DNA from: an uncultured Porphyromonadaceae bacterium
GTDB lineage: Bacteria; Bacteroidota; Bacteroidia; Bacteroidales; Muribaculaceae
Length of the DNA: 15,263 nt
Assembly (NCBI GenBank): GCA_902462525.1
Contig: CABQCA010000042.1
Coordinates: forward strand, 1-15,263
Reading direction: 5' to 3'
The notes under the pieces were generated by a model. The model saw only the letters and a list, made by a program, of their open reading frames with translations. It had not been told where the DNA came from and made no database searches. This document shows positions 15,154-15,263 of this stretch, in pieces (position 1 is the stretch's first letter; each line of letters opens with the position of its first letter). The translations under genes were made by a program, and so were the position numbers.

Positions 15154-15184
15154 CAAAGGTACAAAGAATTTTTGAAACGGCAAA
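15154..15184 (-). promoter_or_regulatory. Promoter for gyrA
   Basis: On the minus strand, TTTG (15184-15181), exactly 19 bases, then TACCTTTG (15161-15154) is a full match to the Bacteroidetes -33/-7 consensus. Transcription should begin near 15147, giving a leader of about 77 bases. No other gene lies between it and gyrA. Confidence 0.85.
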
Positions 15185-15188
15185 GGTT

Positions 15189-15208
15189 TTCGCACGTGCG
15201 CGTGCGAA
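15189..15208. repeat. Palindrome directly upstream of the gyrA promoter
   Basis: TTCGCACG (15189-15196) and CGTGCGAA (15201-15208) are perfect 8-base complements around TGCG. The element ends four bases from the -33 motif of the gyrA promoter, a typical place for an activator site. It could also be a leftover terminator stem of a gene beyond the window edge. The rest of 15209-15263 shows nothing I can identify. Confidence 0.5.
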
Positions 15209-15263
15209 TGTAGAGTCAACAAGCAAGTGCAAAATTAGTGAATGAGTTTGAAGAATTCTACAA

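Noticed and set aside
14519..15175. Plus-strand open frame of 218 codons antisense to gyrA.
   Set aside because: It is fully antisense to conserved gyrA sequence and its promoter, with no domain-like translation.
1..15263. Mobile elements, CRISPR arrays, toxin-antitoxin pairs, biosynthetic or defence genes.
   Set aside because: No transposase, integrase, regularly spaced repeats, or small paired genes were found; all sizeable genes are sugar-utilisation or housekeeping genes.

Overview
The window looks like a chromosomal segment from a gut-type member of the Bacteroidales, most plausibly near Muribaculaceae or Prevotellaceae; the family-level placement is inference. Support comes from promoters of the Bacteroidetes form (TTTG or TTG, 19 bases, TAnnTTTG) before gyrA and tpiA, the absence of Shine-Dalgarno sequences, a GyrA and a TPR protein encoded side by side, and a core cluster DUF1599 - MauE/DoxX-like membrane protein - tpiA - SPOR - folE. 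Base composition is close to 50% GC. No tRNA, rRNA, CRISPR array, insertion sequence or phage gene is visible.

Left part, plus strand (1-6279): the downstream end of a xylan-utilisation operon. In order it encodes the C-terminal part of a secreted SGNH/acetylesterase-like protein, a GH97 glycosidase of the retaining type, a GPH-family sugar:cation symporter, a GH10 endo-xylanase lipoprotein and a signal-less GH43 beta-xylosidase/arabinofuranosidase. Spacing is tight (ATGA overlap, 7, 28 and 24 bases). The order transporter - GH10 - GH43 resembles the xynC-xynA-xynB arrangement of Prevotella bryantii. A plausible division of labour: surface or periplasmic deacetylation, side-chain removal and chain cutting, then symport of short xylo-oligosaccharides and cytoplasmic conversion to pentoses. 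The SusC/SusD pair and a xylan-sensing regulator are not in the window and may lie upstream.

Middle (6280-7502): a 433-base intergenic region with a GC-rich hairpin that probably ends the operon, a perfect 27-base AT-rich palindrome, a possible promoter and a second inverted repeat, followed by a Crp/Fnr-family regulator. That regulator lacks the usual cAMP phosphate-binding residues. A two-way terminator separates it from the convergent genes on the right.

Right part, minus strand (7503-15263), read right to left: gyrA with a clear promoter, a secreted TPR protein, a hairpin terminator, then DUF1599, a MauE/DoxX-like membrane protein with a thioredoxin-like tail, tpiA with its own promoter, a small SPOR-domain protein and folE. 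These are housekeeping genes. Their unusual features are small-scale: overlapping starts and stops, a perfect 15-base-arm hairpin in the SPOR gene, an internally duplicated DUF1599 protein, and Gly at the GyrA position matching E. coli Asp87.

I see no clearly undescribed multi-gene system. The best leads are the intergenic regulatory elements around the Crp-like gene, the SPOR-gene hairpin and the redox-dead thioredoxin-like domain.
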